Shown in pieces: positions 47,514 through 56,072 of a stretch of 64,000 bases of DNA. The stretch spans positions 1,922,001 to 1,986,000 of the forward strand of contig NZ_CP016450.1 in assembly GCF_001713395.1 (NCBI RefSeq). Reading direction: 5' to 3'. The notes under the pieces were generated by a model. The model was not told the DNA's origin, searched no databases, and saw nothing but the letters and a program-made list of their open reading frames with translations. Each line of letters starts with the position of its first letter. The stretch's first letter is position 1. A program made the translations under genes and the position numbers. Origin of the DNA: Sinorhizobium sp. RAC02. GTDB lineage: Bacteria > Pseudomonadota > Alphaproteobacteria > Rhizobiales > Rhizobiaceae.

Positions 47514-48602
47514 TCAGACGTAAGCGGCCAGCATGAAGGCGGTTGCCAGGACCAGGATCAGCGTCGGGATCGTCCACATCAGCGTCACATAGGCCTGCTC
47601 CTGCACATAGGGACCGAACAGGCGCGCGATGACATTGAAGCGTGAGAACAGGATGTTGACGAACAGCGCCGAGGCGAGCCCGATATAGTTGAGGGCAAAC
47701 AGCCGGTTCACCGTGTTGTCGCCGACCGACAGGACGGTGTAGCTGCTATAGACCGTGAAGTTCAGCGCGATCACCGCAAAGAGGCCGCCGATGATGATGT
47801 TGACCATCTCGTAGGTATCCACCTGGAAGACGCCGTCTTCCATGCTGTTCAGCCAGATCGCCAGCAGCGGGATGAGCAGCGAAGCCAGCAGCGGAATGAA
47901 GATCGAGGCGACCACGAGCCCCGGCTGACGCTTGATATCCAGCGCGGCTACGATGCGCGCATGGCTTCCGTTGTACCAGCCCGGCAGCGGCGCGCTCTTC
48001 AGGTCGATGAGGCCGATGCTCCAGCCGGCAAGCTCGGCATTGGCGGAGGGGCGGCTGAAGTCGATATCCGACTGGTCGAAGCGCAATTGCATCTCGGCGG
48101 TCGTCAGCGTGTCGGCGGCAATCTCGATGGTCAGTTTCTGGCGGTCGAAGGGAAAGCGCTGCACATCGACGCCGACGGTGAAATCGGCCGTCACGCGGTG
48201 CAGCAGCTCGGCGCGGCCGGAGGGATAAATCCGGAGCCCATATTCCGAGCGGAGCGCCTCACCCGTCTGGTTGGCGATGCGGACCGGCGGGATCCAGATG
48301 TCCTTCATGCGGGCTTCGGCCGCAGAACCCCGCAGCGTCTCCGGCGGGGCACCTCCGGCGTCAGCGGGCGCGGCAAGACGCGAATCGTTCCAGCGCAGGC
48401 GCAGGTCCACGGTTGCGCGATACGTTCCGGTGTTCTCGTCGAAACTCTCGATCGACAGAACCGAGGCGCCGGCCTGCACGGTGATCGGCAGCCCCTTGTC
48501 GCGCGGCAGCGGCGGGGCGGCCAAACCTGCCGTCACAAAGGCGAAGAGTGCAAGTAGCGAGGCAAGGCAGACGAGGAAGGGACGAAGCGGGACCATCGTC
48601 AT
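47514..48602 (-). CDS. Prokaryotic pentameric ligand-gated ion channel (GLIC-like, Pro-loop)
   Basis: This 362-aa protein matches the pLGIC plan. A signal peptide (1-29) leads to a beta-sandwich with WNDSRLA (71-77, loop D-like W-x-D-x-R-L), DIWIPPVRIANQT (101-113, loop A) and the Pro-loop VDVQRFPFDRQKL (145-157), where the two eukaryotic Cys are Val and Leu, as expected of bacterial members. Four membrane segments follow (about 227-251, 264-290, 297-321, 337-361). TM2 has GGLFAVIALNFTVYSSYTV, close in layout to GLIC's pore helix. It overlaps the upstream Cache gene by ATGA, so the two are coupled. The ligand and ion are unknown. Residues for GLIC comparison are from memory. Confidence 0.88.
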   Translation of the reverse strand: MTMVPLRPFLVCLASLLALFAFVTAGLAAPPLPRDKGLPITVQAGASVLSIESFDENTGTYRATVDLRLRWNDSRLAAPADAGGAPPETLRGSAAEARMKDIWIPPVRIANQTGEALRSEYGLRIYPSGRAELLHRVTADFTVGVDVQRFPFDRQKLTIEIAADTLTTAEMQLRFDQSDIDFSRPSANAELAGWSIGLIDLKSAPLPGWYNGSHARIVAALDIKRQPGLVVASIFIPLLASLLIPLLAIWLNSMEDGVFQVDTYEMVNIIIGGLFAVIALNFTVYSSYTVLSVGDNTVNRLFALNYIGLASALFVNILFSRFNVIARLFGPYVQEQAYVTLMWTIPTLILVLATAFMLAAYV

Positions 48603-49732
48603 GCCTTTTCCGGCTCGGTCCGGCGACTGCGGATACGGTCGTACAAGGTGACCAGCGGCTGCATCTCCGCCGGAAACTTCTCCGTTCCCGTAATCGGCGT
48701 CAGCGGTGTGCCCGCGCCCACGGCCTCGAAGCGCTCGCCGAGCACGGCGAGCGGCCGCAGGAGAAACCCACGCAGCACGACAAGGATGAAGCCGGCGAGA
48801 AGAATGATGGCGATAAGGGTCACCACGCCCTGCCAGATCAAGGAACGGCTGACGGCGGCGCGCGAGGCGCTGAAATCCTGGCTGGCGGCGATGACGCCGA
48901 GCGGCGTACCGGAAGCGCTGTTGATCGGCAGCAGCACGACGCCGCGGGCAAGGCCCTGCGCCGCGCGCACATAGCGCAACGGCTCGTTGACCACCGCCAG
49001 ATCCTCCGGCCGGGCCAGTTCCGTCATCAATTGCGCATTCGTCGCCTCGAACCGAATATATTTGCCGACGCGGTTCTGGTCGCCCAGGCGTTCGGGATCG
49101 ACACCCGCCGCAAACTCCTTCAGCAATGCCTCGTCGATGTAAAGCGCAAGATCGATGCCATAGGCCGTCTTCAGCGCGGCGAGCAGCGGCCCGTAATCGA
49201 TGCCGATCTCGAAGGTGCCGATATGTTTGCCAGCGGGATCCAGCACGGGCGCGACGCCGAAAATGGCGGGGCCGTTGCGGGCGACCGCAGCACCCTTCAT
49301 CGGAACCTGCTCGCGGTTGGCGGCGACCACCAACGGGCGGAAGCGGGTCAGGTCGTCGCCAAACGCGGCCGGGTCGTGCAGCCGCAGGAACGACACGAGC
49401 GACGCCAGATGGAACTGCGCCTGGTCGACGCCGTGCCGCGCCTTCTGCCCGGCAAACATCTTTGAAAGTTCGGCGTTCAGCCCGGTCCGGTCGCCCGCCG
49501 CAAAGAGTTTTCGCACGACCGGCAGGTCGGAAATCAGCTCAGCCCGCGCCAGCGCCTTGTTTTCGGCGTCGCGGATCGCGGTCTCGACGATGGCCTGCAT
49601 GGTACGGAACTGATCGGCCTCGACCGCATCGGTCATCCCGGCAAACAACCGGCTGGTGACCAATGCCGCCCCGGCGACGATAACGACGACCGCAAGAATG
49701 AGGGCGACGGGAGCACTGCGCCGAAAGGTCAT
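48599..49732 (-). CDS. Cache-HAMP membrane sensor without output domain
   Basis: This 377-aa protein has two membrane segments (VALILAVVVIVAGAALVTS near the N-terminus and VVTLIAIILLAGFILVVLR near residue 310), a periplasmic double-Cache-like domain (FGVAPVLDPAGKHIGTFEIG), a short HAMP-like helix pair (LRPLAVLGERFEAVGAGTPL), and then ends at ~45 residues. There is no kinase, MCP hairpin or GGDEF. The ATG 49732 lies 36 bases from a perfect CtrA box; the longer start at 49777 would place the box inside the gene. It overlaps the channel gene by 4 bases. Confidence 0.82.
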   Translation of the reverse strand: MTFRRSAPVALILAVVVIVAGAALVTSRLFAGMTDAVEADQFRTMQAIVETAIRDAENKALARAELISDLPVVRKLFAAGDRTGLNAELSKMFAGQKARHGVDQAQFHLASLVSFLRLHDPAAFGDDLTRFRPLVVAANREQVPMKGAAVARNGPAIFGVAPVLDPAGKHIGTFEIGIDYGPLLAALKTAYGIDLALYIDEALLKEFAAGVDPERLGDQNRVGKYIRFEATNAQLMTELARPEDLAVVNEPLRYVRAAQGLARGVVLLPINSASGTPLGVIAASQDFSASRAAVSRSLIWQGVVTLIAIILLAGFILVVLRGFLLRPLAVLGERFEAVGAGTPLTPITGTEKFPAEMQPLVTLYDRIRSRRTEPEKA

Positions 49733-49767
49733 GGAGAGCCTGCAAAGCTGGAGAAACCAACGACTGG

Positions 49768-49783
49768 TTAACCGCAAGTTAAC
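49768..49783 (-). promoter_or_regulatory. CtrA box upstream of Cache/channel operon
   Basis: TTAACCGCAAGTTAAC matches TTAA-N7-TTAAC exactly on one strand, and the reverse strand reads GTTAACTTGCGGTTAA, also a match. It ends 36 bases upstream of the Cache start codon, a normal CtrA-activated promoter distance. Confidence 0.75.
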
Positions 49784-49954
49784 AGTGGTTTGCCGTGTTT
49801 CCGCAAGAGGATTCGACAGCCCAGACGCGAAGTTTTTGTGTCCGCAAGCAACGGATTTGCCAGGCAGGCCTATTGCGGCTTCGGCGCCGGCCGGGGGCTC
49901 GACCCGCAGCCACTGACGCCGGTCGCGATCACCTCCAACAGACCAGCCGCCAAC

Positions 49955-50755
49955 TCAGCGTGAAAGGTCCGGCCGATACCCTTCCGCTCCCCAGACGTGG
50001 CGGTGCCGCGCGGTCTTCGCCGGCGGCGCGTAGTGGCGGGCCAGGGCCAGCAGTGCGGCGCGCAGCATGAGCTTTGCCGAACGAGCGGGCCATTGACGCT
50101 CGCGCTCCACCGTCTCCAGCCCCTTCATGAAGCAGCAGACATCGAGCGCGACACCGGAAAGCTCCGGCCCGATCGCCTCGATGGCGCGGGCGACACGCAA
50201 CCGCGCGGCAAGCGCCGTATCGGTCAGGTCGCGCCCCACGCCCGCCTCGCCCTTCTGGCGGCTGGCGATACGCGGCTCCCACGACATGGTCATTTTCGGC
50301 TGCAGGCCGCCACGCGTGAAGTCCGCATGCAGCCGCTCGCCGGCAGCGAAGGCGCCCTCCGGCAGATAGGCCTCGCCCGATTTCTCCTTCAACCGCGCAA
50401 GGCTCGCCAACGGCGATTCCAGCCGGTTGGCGAAGGCCCTTTCCTGAACACCGTCCCGCAGCACGGTCACCGCGGCCATATCACGATGCTGGCCGGCAAA
50501 AGGGGTTTGCGCATCACAAAGCCGTCGCTTCAGATGGGCGCGCGCCTCCGGCAACGGGCTCAGCCTCCCCCCGTCACGTCGCAGAAGACCGCGGCTGAGC
50601 GCCTCCGCCAACACGGCCGGCGCCAGCGGCTGCCCGCGGCCATCGGCTGCGACCAGCGCATCGTCCTCGACAATCCTCACCTCGCCTGCGGCGAGCACAA
50701 AGCGCAGAAGCCTGGCAAGGGCATCGGCATTCCCCTTCCCGTCCGCCTCACTCAT
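49955..50755 (-). CDS. DUF6456-domain protein
   Basis: This 266-aa protein starts MSEADGKGNADALARLLRFV and holds EARAHLKRRLCDAQTPFAGQ, RNESPLASLARLKEKSGEAY (approximate) and ERLHADFTRGGLQPKMTMSW. The C-terminus has LSGVALDVCCFMKGLETVER. This matches DUF6456. It overlaps the HTH gene by 8 bases, so both are expressed together. Its role is unknown; DNA-related from context. Confidence 0.78.
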   Translation of the reverse strand: MSEADGKGNADALARLLRFVLAAGEVRIVEDDALVAADGRGQPLAPAVLAEALSRGLLRRDGGRLSPLPEARAHLKRRLCDAQTPFAGQHRDMAAVTVLRDGVQERAFANRLESPLASLARLKEKSGEAYLPEGAFAAGERLHADFTRGGLQPKMTMSWEPRIASRQKGEAGVGRDLTDTALAARLRVARAIEAIGPELSGVALDVCCFMKGLETVERERQWPARSAKLMLRAALLALARHYAPPAKTARHRHVWGAEGYRPDLSR

Positions 50756-51218
50756 GGCTGCCGATCCCCGCCGGACCGAAGACCGACTGCACGACCCGCT
50801 CGATTGCCGAAACGAAGGCATCGAACGCCACATCGTCGCGCCGGTCCTCCACCCGGTTGCAAGCATGGCCGACCGTCGTACGGTCGCGGCCGAAGGCGAT
50901 GCCAATATCCGACTGCGACAGGCGCAGCACGACATGGCAGACATACATGGCGATCTGCCGGACATGGCAGGTGGACCGGCGGCCGTCACGGCGCCAGAGC
51001 GGTCGTTCGCTTGCCATCGCCGTCATTTCCAGCACAAGCTGGCGCACGATCCGGCAGGCGACCGCCGGAACCACGATCGGCGCCGCCTGACCGCTCATCC
51101 GGCGCCGCACGCGCGGCCCGTCCTCCTCCGGCTCCAGGCCCTTGGTTTCCGGCGCCAGGGCGACGGGAGGCGCCGATTCCGAGGACGACCGCCGATGGGG
51201 AACGATGAACTGGTGCAT
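50748..51218 (-). CDS. DnaA domain IV-like helix-turn-helix protein
   Basis: This 156-aa protein has an N-terminal Pro/Arg/Glu linker and a C-terminal HTH reading RQIAMYVCHVVLRLSQSDIG and IAFGRDRTTVGHACNRVEDR, closely like the DnaA domain IV box-binding motif (R-D-x-T-T-V-x-H). There is no AAA+ domain. It could bind DnaA boxes and modulate initiation; inference from the fold. It overlaps the DUF6456 gene by 8 bases. Confidence 0.83.
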   Translation of the reverse strand: MHQFIVPHRRSSSESAPPVALAPETKGLEPEEDGPRVRRRMSGQAAPIVVPAVACRIVRQLVLEMTAMASERPLWRRDGRRSTCHVRQIAMYVCHVVLRLSQSDIGIAFGRDRTTVGHACNRVEDRRDDVAFDAFVSAIERVVQSVFGPAGIGSHE

Positions 51219-51432
51219 GACTGGTCACTCCGTTTATAGGAATTTATTCATACACCCTAGAGCACAGGCGGGGATGAAGGAAGTGCCTTCCTGCAACCAC
51301 CCCTTGAATATCTTGATAAAATTACGACAATAATCCCCTATATAGGCATTATTTCCTCATGACAATTCCGAAAAACCGGAGCGGGACGCGGTAGACCCGG
51401 CAACGATTCGCCCGACATCCCGGCCTGAACGC

Positions 51433-51462
51433 AAAAGCCGGCCCCTCTCGAGGCCGGCTTTT
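51433..51462. terminator. Bidirectional terminator after mucR
   Basis: AAAAGCCGGCC and GGCCGGCTTTT form an 11-bp stem-loop with A and T runs at each end. It lies 25 bases after the mucR stop and terminates transcription from both directions. Confidence 0.85.
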
Positions 51463-51486
51463 CCGTCTTCAACCAAAATTCGGTAA

Positions 51487-51921
51487 TTACTTGGCCTTGC
51501 GGCGCTGGCCGAGGCCCATTTCCTTGGCAAGGCGCGAGCGGGCTTCGGCATAGGCCGGAGCAACCATCGGGTAGTCGGCCGGCAGGTCCCACTTTTCGCG
51601 GTACTCTTCCGGGGTCATGCCGTAGTGGGTCATCAGGTGGCGCTTCAGCGACTTGAACTTCTGGCCGTCTTCCAGGCAGATGATGTAATCGTTCTGCACG
51701 GACTTGCGCACCGGTACAGGCGGCTTCGGCTTCTCGGCAACGACCGGCACTTCAACAACGGCAGCGGGGGCCGTCGTGTTGTTGAGCGCAGCATGCACGT
51801 CACCGATCAGGCCCGGCAGGTCGGCGACCGGCACGACATGGTTGCCGACATAGGCGGCGACGATTTCTGCGGTGAGTTCCACGAGCAGACTGCCGCCGGC
51901 ACCAAGGGTAGTTTCTGTCAT
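51487..51921 (-). CDS. mucR: Ros/MucR-family zinc finger regulator MucR
   Basis: This 144-aa regulator has the MucR zinc finger [20 protein letters not shown] (Cys82, Asp85, His95, His99) followed by [20 protein letters not shown] and a basic tail. MucR represses exopolysaccharide and motility genes in rhizobia by binding A+T-rich DNA. The N-terminal half is the oligomerisation region. Flanked by a terminator downstream and a long A+T-rich leader upstream. Confidence 0.93.
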   Translation of the reverse strand: MTETTLGAGGSLLVELTAEIVAAYVGNHVVPVADLPGLIGDVHAALNNTTAPAAVVEVPVVAEKPKPPVPVRKSVQNDYIICLEDGQKFKSLKRHLMTHYGMTPEEYREKWDLPADYPMVAPAYAEARSRLAKEMGLGQRRKAK

Positions 51922-52347
51922 TTCTTTCTCCTGTCAAACAACACAAAGGTCGATGGCCCTATCCATCGCCCCGGCTCTTGAATTGCGGATAAAGCGCCAT
52001 CGTCGAGCGATTGTGCGGCGCACTATTGCGCACCAAGACCACATGCATCGAAACACCGGCATTTCGCGTCAATATAACTCTTCACCACAGCGGCGACCGT
52101 TTTCCGCTGAATCCGCGGCCGCGATATATACCGCGCTAGCGCGACTACGACTCAAATTCAACTTAAACAGGAAATCCGCACACAAGCTAAATCAACCCGA
52201 ATGCTTTACTTTGCTTGAGATATCATTCCTCGATTCAATGTCCAGTATTATTTTGGAAACGCTGGGAGATAGCTTTGAACGGCCAGAATTTCCCACTAAA
52301 ATTCGACGGATACTGCAAATTCTGGGGATAGGCATTTCAACCAAATT
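51922..52347. promoter_or_regulatory. Long A+T-rich region upstream of mucR
   Basis: About 426 bases with no supportable gene separate mucR from the Mrp operon. The part 52150-52347 is markedly A+T rich. MucR binds such DNA, so autoregulation is expected. No open frame here has family features. Confidence 0.6.
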
Positions 52348-52704
52348 TCAACGCTTCTTGGCGTTGCGATTCTGCGCGTCGCGTAATTCGTCGATTGCCG
52401 TCAGGCGCGTCAGGCGATAACCGGCATCATGCGCCGCCTTGGCGACGAGATGAGCCGCCACCGGCGCCGTCAGCACGAAGAAGATGAAGCCGGCAAGCGC
52501 CCGCGTGAAAATCGCCACATCCAGCGAATGGATGCCGGCCGCAAGCAACATGAGCCCCGAACCGACCGTGCCGGCCTTCGAGGCCGCGTGCATGCGGGTA
52601 TAGACATCCGGCAGGCGCACGATGCCGAGAGCCGCCAGGAAGGTGAAAATGCCGCCGGCGACCAGCATGATGCCGACGACAAGCGCGAGAGCGAAATCCA
52701 GCAT
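52348..52704 (-). CDS. mrpG: Mrp antiporter subunit MrpG
   Basis: This 118-aa subunit holds three membrane segments ([58 protein letters not shown]) and [20 protein letters not shown], the MnhG/PhaG motif. It is the last gene of the seven-gene Mrp operon (Na+ or K+/H+ exchange). Its ATG overlaps the mrpF TGA by one base. Confidence 0.93.
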   Translation of the reverse strand: MLDFALALVVGIMLVAGGIFTFLAALGIVRLPDVYTRMHAASKAGTVGSGLMLLAAGIHSLDVAIFTRALAGFIFFVLTAPVAAHLVAKAAHDAGYRLTRLTAIDELRDAQNRNAKKR

Positions 52705-53069
52705 CAGCGTGCCCTCCCCTTGTTGCGTTGCTTGAAGTGGCGCGCACCCTTGCGGGGCAGGTCTGTCTCCGGCGCGTTGTCTTCGCCCACCTGCATGCCC
52801 TGGGTCAGGACGAACCGCGCGAAGGCGACGGTCGCGAGAAATCCGACGAGGCCAAGGGCGATCGCGATGTCGATATAGAGGTTGAAGCCGGTCTTGATGG
52901 CGACGACGGCGATGAAGCCGATGGCGATGCCCGTCAGCATGTCGAGCGCGACGATGCGATCCGGCAGCGTCGGCCCCTTGATGACTCGGTAGGCCGTCAG
53001 GAAGAAGGCGGCGCACATCAGCAAGAGCGCGATGTTTGCGGCAGTGGAGACGATCGTTTCAGCACCCAT
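52704..53069 (-). CDS. mrpF: Mrp antiporter subunit MrpF
   Basis: This 121-aa membrane protein has [40 protein letters not shown] and [20 protein letters not shown], matching MnhF/PhaF. The C-terminus is extended and charged. It overlaps mrpG and mrpE by one base each, a tight coupling. Confidence 0.93.
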   Translation of the reverse strand: MGAETIVSTAANIALLLMCAAFFLTAYRVIKGPTLPDRIVALDMLTGIAIGFIAVVAIKTGFNLYIDIAIALGLVGFLATVAFARFVLTQGMQVGEDNAPETDLPRKGARHFKQRNKGRAR

Positions 53070-53542
53070 CAGCGAAAGGCCTCCAGGATCTTCTTCTCAA
53101 AGCCGTTGGCGATGTCGCGCCGCGTGCCGACGGGATCGGAACAGTCGATGGCATGGACGTAGAGCACTCTGCGATCCTCGGAAACATCGACGGAGAGCGT
53201 GCCCGGCGTCAAGGTGATGAGATTGGCGAGAAGCGTGATTTCGAAATCGCGGTCGACCGTCAGCGGAAAGGCGAAGATGCCGGGCTTCAGCGCCATTCTG
53301 GGGCTCGCCACCAGCACCGCGACCTTCCAGGCCGACAGCGCCAGTTCCTTGAAGAAGAGCAGCAGCAGCGACAGCACTTTCAAGGGCCGGATGTGCCGCC
53401 CGTCGGGCTGGATATGCCCGCGGATGAGCGCCAGCGACAGCGCACCGGCGACGGCACCGAGCAACAGGTTCGGGATGGTGAAGCTGCCGGAGACGGCGAG
53501 CCAGATGACCGTGAAGACGGCGATGATGACGGCTGGGCGCAT
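53069..53542 (-). CDS. mrpE: Mrp antiporter subunit MrpE
   Basis: This 157-aa protein has two N-terminal membrane segments (VIIAVFTVIWLAVSGSF and LLLGAVAGALSLALI) and a cytoplasmic part with FPLTVDRDFEITLLANLITL, LTPGTLSVDVSEDRRVLYVH, characteristic of MnhE/PhaE. It overlaps mrpF by one base and lies two bases from mrpD. Confidence 0.93.
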   Translation of the reverse strand: MRPAVIIAVFTVIWLAVSGSFTIPNLLLGAVAGALSLALIRGHIQPDGRHIRPLKVLSLLLLFFKELALSAWKVAVLVASPRMALKPGIFAFPLTVDRDFEITLLANLITLTPGTLSVDVSEDRRVLYVHAIDCSDPVGTRRDIANGFEKKILEAFR

Positions 53543-53544
53543 GG

Positions 53545-55086
53545 TCAGGTCCTCCCCGGAAAGACCGAGCCGATATAGGCCCGCGGATCGGCAAGCCCCT
53601 GTGCCGCATGCTGGACCAGCGACAGGAGCGCATCCGGGAAGAGCCCGAACACCACCGTCAGCGCCGTCAGCGCGGCGAGCGGCAGAAGCGCGCTCGGCGG
53701 AATGGTTTCAGCCGGCAGCACATCGGCCGCAGGGCGCCAGTAGGCGAGCGCGAAGACACGACCGAAGGCGATGGTCGTGAGGAAGCCGGTGAGGAGAACC
53801 ACCGCCACCAGCCACCAGGCGCCGATATCCATCGCGGCCTTTGCCACCATGACCTTGGGCCAGAAGCCGGAGAACGGCGGCAGGCCGGAGACGGCGAAGA
53901 ACAGCACCAGCGACAGGGCGGAAAACAGCGCCGAGCGCGTGTAAAGTCCGCCGAGCCGGTTGAGATCGAAGCTGCCGGCAAGCCGTCCCGCCAGCCCCGC
54001 CGCCATGTAGAGCGCGGTCATGACGACCATGGAGTGCAGCGCGTAGAAGATCGCCCCGCCGACGCCACCGGGACTGCCAAGCGACAGGCCGGCCAGCATG
54101 ATGCCGATGCCGGAAATGACGGCATAGCCGAGCAGCCGGCGGATATCGCTCTGGCCGATTGCGCCCAGTGCACCGACAATCATGGTGGCCGCGCCGACGA
54201 GCGCGATGACGAAGCTCAGCTCCTCGCGCTCGACCGGAAACAGCATGATCAGCGTGCGCAGCAGCGCATAGATACCGACCTTGGTGAGAAGCCCCGCAAA
54301 GAGCGCGGAGACCACGACGCGCGGCGTGTGATAGGAGGCCGGCAGCCAGAAATTCACCGGAAAGGCCGCCGCCTTCATGCCGAAGGCAAGCAGATAGAGC
54401 GTGGCGAGCGTCATCAGCGGCAGGTCGGCGCGCGCCGCTGCCGCCTTCACGGCGATGTCGGCCATGTTGAGCGTGCCGAAGATGCCGTAGAGATAACCTG
54501 TCGTGACGAGAAACAGCGTCGTCGCAACAAGGTTGAGGAAGGCGTATTTGATCGCGCCGTCGATCTGGCGTGGCTCGGAGCCGAGCGTGATGAGGCCGAA
54601 GGACGCAATCAGCAGCACCTCGAACCAGACATAGAGGTTGAAGATGTCGCCGGTCAGAAAGGCACCGGAGACACCGGCCATCAGCAAAAGCAGGAACGGA
54701 TAGAAGCCGTAGCGCCGGCCGCGGCCGTCGATATCGCTCAGGGCATGCACCGCGCCGGCAAGGGCGACGACCGCGCCGACGAGCGCGAAGAGCACGCCGG
54801 TCAGGTCCGCGGTGAAGGCAATGCCGAAGGGCGGCAGCCAGCGTCCCATCACCATGGTGACCGGGCCATTGGCGGAGACATGCGCCAGCAGCGCCGCGTC
54901 GATCAGCACGAGCACGGCGAGTGCCGGAACGGCAAGCCAGCCCTGCAGGTGCAGCGACTTGCGCAGCATCAGCAGCAGCGCACCGGTCAGCAGGCACCAG
55001 GCGGGCGGCAGCACGACGAGCCAGTCGGCGGGCGCGACCGGCGTCATGACGAGGGCTGCGGAAAGGTCTGTGGGCGTTACGGCCAT
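53545..55086 (-). CDS. mrpD: Mrp antiporter subunit MrpD
   Basis: This 513-aa proton-conducting subunit resembles complex I NuoM/N. It has FYPFLLLLMAGVSGAFLTGD, YVWFEVLLIASFGLITL and AFPVNFWLPASYHTPRVVVS, with the Lys/Glu expected of this fold. I used the ATG at 55086; the longer frame runs antisense-like without a membrane start. About 14 membrane segments. Confidence 0.94.
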   Translation of the reverse strand: MAVTPTDLSAALVMTPVAPADWLVVLPPAWCLLTGALLLMLRKSLHLQGWLAVPALAVLVLIDAALLAHVSANGPVTMVMGRWLPPFGIAFTADLTGVLFALVGAVVALAGAVHALSDIDGRGRRYGFYPFLLLLMAGVSGAFLTGDIFNLYVWFEVLLIASFGLITLGSEPRQIDGAIKYAFLNLVATTLFLVTTGYLYGIFGTLNMADIAVKAAAARADLPLMTLATLYLLAFGMKAAAFPVNFWLPASYHTPRVVVSALFAGLLTKVGIYALLRTLIMLFPVEREELSFVIALVGAATMIVGALGAIGQSDIRRLLGYAVISGIGIMLAGLSLGSPGGVGGAIFYALHSMVVMTALYMAAGLAGRLAGSFDLNRLGGLYTRSALFSALSLVLFFAVSGLPPFSGFWPKVMVAKAAMDIGAWWLVAVVLLTGFLTTIAFGRVFALAYWRPAADVLPAETIPPSALLPLAALTALTVVFGLFPDALLSLVQHAAQGLADPRAYIGSVFPGRT

Positions 55087-55103
55087 TGGCGGGGCGATTC
55101 CTG

Positions 55104-55481
55104 TCAGTAGCCGGTCGGCGGGAGCGGATCGTTCTCCGGCTCCGCCACGCGCATCTCGTTGCCGTTGTCGGTGCCGAGGTCCTGATAGGCACGGTAGACG
55201 AGCACGAGAAGAAAGGCGAAGAAGGAGAAGGAGATAACGATGGCCGTCAGGATGAGCGCCTGCGGCAGCGGATTGGCGGTCAGCGTCACCGGCACGTCGT
55301 AGCCGGCCGGGATGATCGGCGGCACCTCGCGCAGGATGCGGCCATTGGTGAAGAGCAGGAGGTTTACCCCATTGCCGAGCAGCACCACGCCGAGCAGCAC
55401 GCGCACCAGGAACTTCGACAGCATCAGATAGACGGCGGCGGCGAAAAACACACCGATGAGCATGACGAGCGGCAGTTCCAT
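55104..55481 (-). CDS. mrpC: Mrp antiporter subunit MrpC
   Basis: This 125-aa membrane protein has LVMLIGVFFAAAVYLMLSKF, LLGVVLLGNGVNLLLFTNG and PLPQALILTAIVISFSFFAF, the MnhC/NuoK-like pattern. Its ATG overlaps the mrpB stop by one base. Confidence 0.94.
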   Translation of the reverse strand: MELPLVMLIGVFFAAAVYLMLSKFLVRVLLGVVLLGNGVNLLLFTNGRILREVPPIIPAGYDVPVTLTANPLPQALILTAIVISFSFFAFLLVLVYRAYQDLGTDNGNEMRVAEPENDPLPPTGY

Positions 55482-55900
55482 CACAGGTCGTCTCCCGCTT
55501 CGAGCGCCAGTGCAATCGAGGTGATCGCCCCCACCACGACGAGATAGACGCCGGCATCGAACAGCATGACGCTGGAGAGCGGAATTTCCACGCCGAGGAT
55601 CACCGGATAGACCCAGAGCCCCGTCATGAAAGGCACGGCAAAGACCATCGACATCAAACCGGCCAGGCAGGCCATGAACAGTCCGAAGGCCGAGATCGCC
55701 ATCGGATGGAACCACAGAGCCTTGCGCACGGCGTCGACGCCATTGGCAATGCCGAAGATCGCCAGCGCCGAGACGGCAATGAGCCCGCCGATAAAGCCGC
55801 CGCCCGGCTCGTTATGGCCGCGCAGCAGCACGAAGAGCGAAAACAGCACCATGAGCGCGGTGAGGAACGGTGCGACGGTGCGGAAGATCAGCGTGTTCAT
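55481..55900 (-). CDS. mrpB: Mrp antiporter subunit MrpB
   Basis: This 139-aa subunit has [39 protein letters not shown] and [20 protein letters not shown], matching MnhB/PhaB. It lies 172 bases downstream of mrpA, the gap holding a RIME repeat. Both are assumed to remain in one operon. Confidence 0.93.
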   Translation of the reverse strand: MNTLIFRTVAPFLTALMVLFSLFVLLRGHNEPGGGFIGGLIAVSALAIFGIANGVDAVRKALWFHPMAISAFGLFMACLAGLMSMVFAVPFMTGLWVYPVILGVEIPLSSVMLFDAGVYLVVVGAITSIALALEAGDDL

Positions 55901-55934
55901 CGGCGGGTCCCCTTCACAGAAGCGGCGTGGACTG

Positions 55935-56053
55935 CCCCCTCATCCGGCCCTCCCGGGCCACCTTTTCCCCGTCGGGGAGAAGGGAAACGAGACGTCAGCG
56001 ATAGTCCCCTTCTCCCCCGCGGGGAGAAGGTGCCGGCAGGCGGATGAGGGGGG
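55935..56053. repeat. RIME-type repeat between mrpB and mrpA
   Basis: A ~119-bp double-palindrome element with CCCCCTCATCCGGCCCTCCC at one end and GGCAGGCGGATGAGGGGG at the other, as at 25113. It forms strong hairpins in the mrpA-mrpB interval of the transcript. Confidence 0.85.
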
Positions 56054-56072
56054 CAGCCACAGACAAAAACCA

